NCBI RefSeq assembly: GCF_030719215.1
Contig: NZ_CP120983.1
Coordinates: 7,316,001-7,380,000, forward strand
Reading direction: 5' to 3'
Length of the DNA stretch: 64,000 nucleotides
DNA from: Streptomyces sp. Alt3
GTDB lineage: Bacteria > Actinomycetota > Actinomycetes > Streptomycetales > Streptomycetaceae
In this document: positions 60,545 to 64,000 of the stretch, in pieces
How the letters are laid out: every line of letters starts with the position of its first letter
Numbering within the stretch: the stretch's first letter is position 1
Made by a program: the position numbers and the translations under genes
Notes under the pieces: generated by a model
The model's input: the letters and a program-made list of their open reading frames with translations, nothing else
Database searches by the model: none
Told to the model about the DNA's origin: nothing

Positions 60545-61759
60545 TCAGGCGGGCTGCTGCGGGGAGCGCAGCACGAGCAGGGTGATCTCGCTGGGGGCGA
60601 AGACGCGGAAGGGCGGGCCCCAGAAGCCGGTACCGCGGCTGGTGTAGAGGAGGGTGCGGGCGCCGTGGTGGCTGAGGCCGGCGAGGGCCGGCTGGTCGAG
60701 GCGGACCAGGTGGTGGAAGGGCCAGATCTGCCCGCCGTGGGTGTGGCCGGAGAGCTGGAGGTCGACGCCGTGCGCTGCCGCACGGTCGATGAACTTGGGC
60801 TGGTGGGCGAGGAGAAGGACCGGGAGGTCTGGGTCGGCGCCGTCCAGGGCTCCGGCGAGGTGGGCGCGGTGGCCTTCGAGTCCGGAGGACTCCGCGGTGA
60901 CGTCGTCGACGCCGGCGACCACGAGGGTGTCACCACCGCGTTCGAGCAGCAGATGGCGGTTGCGCAGTGGCTCCCAGCCCAGCTCGTCCATCAGGTCCAC
61001 CCAGCCCTGGGCCTCGCTGTAGTACTCGTGGTTGCCGGTGACGTAGACACGGGCCCGAGTCGCCTGCACGGTGCCCAGTGGGGCCGCTTGGGCGCGACGG
61101 CGTTCGGCCGTGCCGTCCGCGATGTCACCGGTGTGGCAGACCAGGTCGGCCTCCAGGGTGTTCACCTTCTCGCAGACCCGCTCCGACCACCGGGCGCGGT
61201 CGAGCGGACCGTAGTGGGTGTCCGTGATGAGGGCGACCCGGGTTCCGTCGAGCCCGGCTCCCAGCCGGGGGAGTCGCACGTCGAGTCGGCGTACGCGCGG
61301 CACGCGTCGGGCCTCGACGTATCCCCAGGCGAGCAGCACGGCGGCCACGCCGACGACGGCCCAGGTGACGATGCGGGCCCGGTCCTGTCCGTCGCCGACG
61401 CCGGCCACGGTCAGGGTGAGCCGGAGCAGGACGCCGAGCAGCACGGACCAGGTGAACAGGATCCAGATGCTGCCCAGCAGTGTGTCACCGACGATCGCCG
61501 CACGGTCCTGCTGGCGCCGGCCGTGGCCACGCGCCATCGCGAGCGGCATACCGATCAGACCGAGGGCGAACAGCGCGGTGCCGATCGGCGTGACGGGGAA
61601 CGGCCAGTGCTGGCCGGTATGCAGGAGGACCCAGCACGGCACTGCCCACAGCAGGACGGGCGCGACCAGGGGGATGTAGCGCATCAGGCGCTGCAGTCGG
61701 CTCCGGGGTGCCGCTTCCGCTTCACTGGCGGCGGATCGGGCGTTGTCGGTCTCGGTCAC
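60545..61759 (-). CDS. Membrane-anchored metallophosphoesterase
   Basis: 404 residues. Four N-terminal membrane helices (~29-155) followed by a calcineurin-like phosphoesterase domain with the full motif set: ALITDTHYGPL (D-x-H, ~175), TGDIADG (G-D), YVTGNHEYY (GNHE), LLLAHQPKF and LSGHTHGGQIWPF (GHTHGGQ). The GNHE-Y-Y pattern matches the YkuE/YaeI-type UDP-glucosamine or phosphodiester hydrolases. Start ATG at 61759. Substrate and side of the membrane unknown. Confidence 0.92.
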   Translation of the reverse strand: MTETDNARSAASEAEAAPRSRLQRLMRYIPLVAPVLLWAVPCWVLLHTGQHWPFPVTPIGTALFALGLIGMPLAMARGHGRRQQDRAAIVGDTLLGSIWILFTWSVLLGVLLRLTLTVAGVGDGQDRARIVTWAVVGVAAVLLAWGYVEARRVPRVRRLDVRLPRLGAGLDGTRVALITDTHYGPLDRARWSERVCEKVNTLEADLVCHTGDIADGTAERRRAQAAPLGTVQATRARVYVTGNHEYYSEAQGWVDLMDELGWEPLRNRHLLLERGGDTLVVAGVDDVTAESSGLEGHRAHLAGALDGADPDLPVLLLAHQPKFIDRAAAHGVDLQLSGHTHGGQIWPFHHLVRLDQPALAGLSHHGARTLLYTSRGTGFWGPPFRVFAPSEITLLVLRSPQQPA

Positions 61760-61977
61760 GCTTCCCCTCCTGAGGTTCTGTCCGGCGCGTCGTGCCGGTG
61801 GCGGAGCCGCGACATGATCCGCGACCTTGCTCCGGCCCCGGCTTCCGGAGTCCTTGGAGAGCCCATTGTCCGCCGTCGCGTAAGGGGCTGATCCTCAGGG
61901 TTCGGTTCGTCCGTGCCTTCGACCCCAGGACAGCTGAACTCTCCGGACAGCTGAACTCCACTGGACCGCAGCGGTTT

Positions 61978-62403
61978 TCAGCTTCCTGACGGGTCCGTGG
62001 AACCGGTCCTCGTCGAGGTCGTAGGCGCGACGACCGTGAGCAGGTCGACGACGAAGATCAGCGTCGAGCCCGCCGGGATCAGCGCGGAGGGTGACTGCTT
62101 GCCGTAACCGAGACGCGGGGGAACGATGATCTCGCGCCGGCCACCGACCTTCATTCCCCTCACTCCCCGGTCCCAGCCCTTGATGACCCTGCCACCGCCC
62201 ACGGCGAACTTGAACGGCCGGTTCCGCTCCCAGGAGGAGTCGAACTCCCTCCCGGACGCGAACGTGACACCTACGTAGTGGAGCTGGACGACCCTGCCCG
62301 GCTGCGCCTCGGGTCCGTCCCCGACCACGAGGTCCCGGACCGTCAGCTCGGTGGGTGCGTCGCCCTCCGGGACCTCGACCCTGGGCTTCGTCGCTTCGCT
62401 CAT
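61978..62403 (-). CDS. FKBP-type peptidyl-prolyl isomerase
   Basis: 141 residues from the ATG at 62403 (MSEATKPRVEVPEGD). Single FKBP domain: GRVVQLHYVGVTFASGREFDSSWERNRPFKFAVGGGRVIKGWDRGVRGMKVGGRREIIVPPRLGYGKQSPSALIPAGSTLIFVVDLL pattern, with the pocket residues Tyr, Phe, Asp, Val-Ile and Trp at the usual places. An 18-residue polar C-terminal extension follows (VAPTTSTRTGSTDPSGS). Cytoplasmic, no signal. Catalyses cis-trans isomerisation of X-Pro bonds; client unknown. Confidence 0.94.
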   Translation of the reverse strand: MSEATKPRVEVPEGDAPTELTVRDLVVGDGPEAQPGRVVQLHYVGVTFASGREFDSSWERNRPFKFAVGGGRVIKGWDRGVRGMKVGGRREIIVPPRLGYGKQSPSALIPAGSTLIFVVDLLTVVAPTTSTRTGSTDPSGS

Positions 62404-62553
62404 CACGGGTCCCATCGCTCGCCACCGGAATCTCCCGTACGGGCCGGTCGACACATGGACATTCCATGCGGCAGGCGATCACGCTACAGGTAGGGCCCGT
62501 GCCCGGAGGTGCGACCCGTGCCGGGGGGACACGGCTCCCGAATCCGAGGGGTG

Positions 62554-62609
62554 TACCGGACCGGAAGCCGGGCCTCACCGCTACCGGATCGGAAGCCGGG
62601 CCTCACCCA
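62554..62609. repeat. Two direct 28-bp repeats
   Basis: Copies at 62554-62581 and 62582-62609 share TACCGGAYCGGAAGCCGGGC, followed by CTCACC, differing at one or two bases. They lie downstream of the M20 amidohydrolase stop. Each holds a short GCCGG inverted motif; they may be a pair of weak terminator hairpins. Confidence 0.65.
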
Positions 62610-62637
62610 CGTTGCGGCCGCGGCTTCCGACCACGCC

Positions 62638-63792
62638 TCATGAGCGGCCCGTTCGCGAGGACGCGGCGAGGTCGGCGGCGGTCCAGGCCATGGCGATGGC
62701 GCCTTCGACAACGGCGCGGTCGGCTGCCGGTGTGATGCACGCGGCGGTGAACTCGGGCTGGTGGTTGACCGCGGGTGCGCAGTCCAGTCCGAGCATGGGG
62801 TGGATGGTGGGCACGACGTGGGAGACGTTGCCCATGTCGGTGGCGGCTCCGACGGCCGCGCCGCCGGGCAGGTCGGCGAAGGTCCGGCCGAGGGCCTCCG
62901 CGTTGCTCCGGTACAGCGCCAGTAGCCGCGGGTCGGGTCGCAGGTCGGCGTAGTCGGGGCCGGCCGGGGCGATCGACAGGTCACAGCCGGTCGCGAGCGC
63001 CCCGGCCTCGAAGCAGCGCTGTACACGTGCCGTGAGCGGTGCGAGCTCCGACAGCGTGTCCGAGCGGACGACCCATCGGCCGCGGCTGGCCTCCGGGATG
63101 ATGTTCGCCGCGCTGCCGGCTTCTGTGACGATGCCCTGGACACGGTCCCCGCGTGTTGTCTGCTGGCGCATCAGTCCGATGGCCACCTGGGCGACGGTCA
63201 TGGCGTCGGCGGCGTTGAGGCCGCGTTCGGGATAGGCACCCGCGTGCGCGGGCCTCCCGCGGTAGGACACGTCGAACATGGAGACCGCCGAGCCGGGCAT
63301 GGCGTCCATCTCGGCCGCCGCGGGATGCACCATCATGGCGGCGTCGAGTCCGTCGAAGGCTCCGCGTTCGAGCATCAGGACCTTGCCGCCGCCGCCTTCC
63401 TCGGCCGGTGTCCCGAGCACGGTGAGTGTGATTCCGAGGTCGTCGGCGAGGCCCGCCAGGCCGAGGCCGGCGCCCACCGCGGCGGCAGCGATCACATTGT
63501 GTCCGCAGGCGTGGCCGATCTGCGGCAGCGCGTCGTACTCCGCGCAGACCGCGATGTGCAGCGGCCCGGAGCCCACGGTGGCACGGACCGCGGTGGGCAG
63601 GCCGTAGCAGCCGTGCTCGACCTCGAAACCGGCTTCGCTCAGGTGCCGGGCGACCCAGTCACTGGCCCGGACCTCCTCGAAGGCGAGTTCCGGATGGGCG
63701 TGGATCCGGTGGGACAGATCCACCAGTCCGCGTTCCGCGGTCCGGATCCGCCGCTCGATGATGCTCCTGGGGTTCACCGGTGCGGTCTTCAC
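62638..63792 (-). CDS. M20-family amidohydrolase/aminoacylase
   Basis: 384 residues from a GTG at 63792 (MKTAPVNPRS). M20D (aminoacylase/IAA-amino-acid hydrolase) pattern: LSHRIHAHPELAFEEVRASDWVA, ICAEYDALPQIGHACGHNVIAAAAVG (metal ligands and GHACGHN), TPAEEGGGGKVLMLERGAFDG (Glu ligand and base), MVHPA, and NVSHVVPTIHPM. A dimerisation lid domain lies at ~185-300. It hydrolyses an N-acyl or peptide bond. It overlaps the stop of the upstream aldehyde dehydrogenase by 3 bp, so it is co-translated with it. Confidence 0.93.
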   Translation of the reverse strand: MKTAPVNPRSIIERRIRTAERGLVDLSHRIHAHPELAFEEVRASDWVARHLSEAGFEVEHGCYGLPTAVRATVGSGPLHIAVCAEYDALPQIGHACGHNVIAAAAVGAGLGLAGLADDLGITLTVLGTPAEEGGGGKVLMLERGAFDGLDAAMMVHPAAAEMDAMPGSAVSMFDVSYRGRPAHAGAYPERGLNAADAMTVAQVAIGLMRQQTTRGDRVQGIVTEAGSAANIIPEASRGRWVVRSDTLSELAPLTARVQRCFEAGALATGCDLSIAPAGPDYADLRPDPRLLALYRSNAEALGRTFADLPGGAAVGAATDMGNVSHVVPTIHPMLGLDCAPAVNHQPEFTAACITPAADRAVVEGAIAMAWTAADLAASSRTGRS

Positions 63793-64000
63793 GGCGTCGG
63801 CCGCGGGGCGATGTGGACGGTGGCCGCCCTGGTGGCGGCGTCGTAGGCCGCGGTCGAACCCGTGGCGCCCATGCCGCTGTCACCGGCGGGTTCGTAGAGG
63901 CGTTCGGGCCCGCCGCCCTGCCACTGATTGATCCAGACGACACCTGCGGGGAGCCGGGCCGCCGCGGCGATGTGGTCGGGGTCGTCGGTGTAGACCGTCG
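63789..64000 (-). CDS. Aldehyde dehydrogenase, 3' end only
   Basis: The last 70 codons of a gene that enters from the right edge, ending TGA at 63791-63789. The visible C-terminus (VYTDDPDHIAAAARLPAGVV, then WINQWQGGGPERLYEPAGDS, GMGATGSTAAYDAATRAATV) matches the ALDH superfamily, with the VWIN strand and the usual terminal helix. Its stop overlaps the M20 start, so both belong to one leftward operon. The catalytic Cys and Glu lie outside the window. Confidence 0.8.
   Translation of the reverse strand, partial: TVYTDDPDHIAAAARLPAGVVWINQWQGGGPERLYEPAGDSGMGATGSTAAYDAATRAATVHIAPRPTP

Overview
The window is high-GC actinobacterial DNA, almost certainly a Streptomyces chromosome. Codons are strongly G/C-ending, GTG starts are common, and several typical Streptomyces gene sets occur: ureABCFGD without ureE, a WhiJ-like regulator with a DUF397 partner and an RsbW-like ATPase, the MurT/GatD pair and a c-di-AMP (ydaO-type) riboswitch in front of a cell-wall hydrolase. 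Everything here is family-level recognition by eye; no database search was run. I saw no tRNA, rRNA, CRISPR array, insertion sequence or prophage.

Layout. 1-3.4 kb: 3' part of a CNNM/CorC-type membrane protein, a GNAT acetyltransferase, an RHH/Fic-like toxin-antitoxin pair behind a perfect 20-bp palindrome, and a methyltransferase. 3.4-8 kb: biotin synthesis, with bioB-bioA-bioD leftward, closed by a strong terminator, and bioF divergent. 8-11 kb: WhiJ-type cluster and a riboswitch-controlled NlpC/P60 hydrolase. 11-12.4 kb: a ClpP paralogue that has lost its catalytic Ser and His, a small partner gene, and a divergent orphan Phd/YefM antitoxin over a TGTACA operator. 12.4-14.4 kb: a 24-bp tandem repeat and a TetR/membrane-protein divergon. 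14.5-19.1 kb: urease operon. 19-26 kb: secreted S33 peptidase, epimerase-like protein, acyltransferase, SRPBCC protein, short HU-like protein, 2H phosphoesterase and CtaG-like protein. 26-32 kb: pfkA, gatD-murT (lipid II amidation), peptide deformylase, and TetR/acyl-CoA dehydrogenase.

32-44.8 kb: glutathione peroxidase, GNAT, XRE-cupin, ClC channel, DUF2252 and DUF389 proteins, a collapsed GH15 remnant, a DUF6011 protein, a frameshifted tesB, a Ski2-like helicase, a membrane hydrolase and an ATP-dependent DNA ligase. 44.8-64 kb: NDH-2-like dehydrogenase, a heterodimeric ABC exporter with complementary degenerate ATP sites, a Tat-exported Gfo/Idh/MocA protein, a D-lactate-dehydrogenase-type FAD/Fe-S protein, a MarR/ABC-exporter divergon, a flavin monooxygenase-like protein, YjbQ, an HNH-like protein, a metallophosphoesterase, an FKBP, and an M20 amidohydrolase coupled to the end of an aldehyde dehydrogenase.

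Most of the window is core metabolism and housekeeping. The unusual parts are the ClpP/Phd locus, the Fic-like protein without Fic catalytic residues, the WhiJ-type cluster, the armless HU-like protein, the metal-ligand-rich BioB tail, and two decaying genes (GH15 and tesB).
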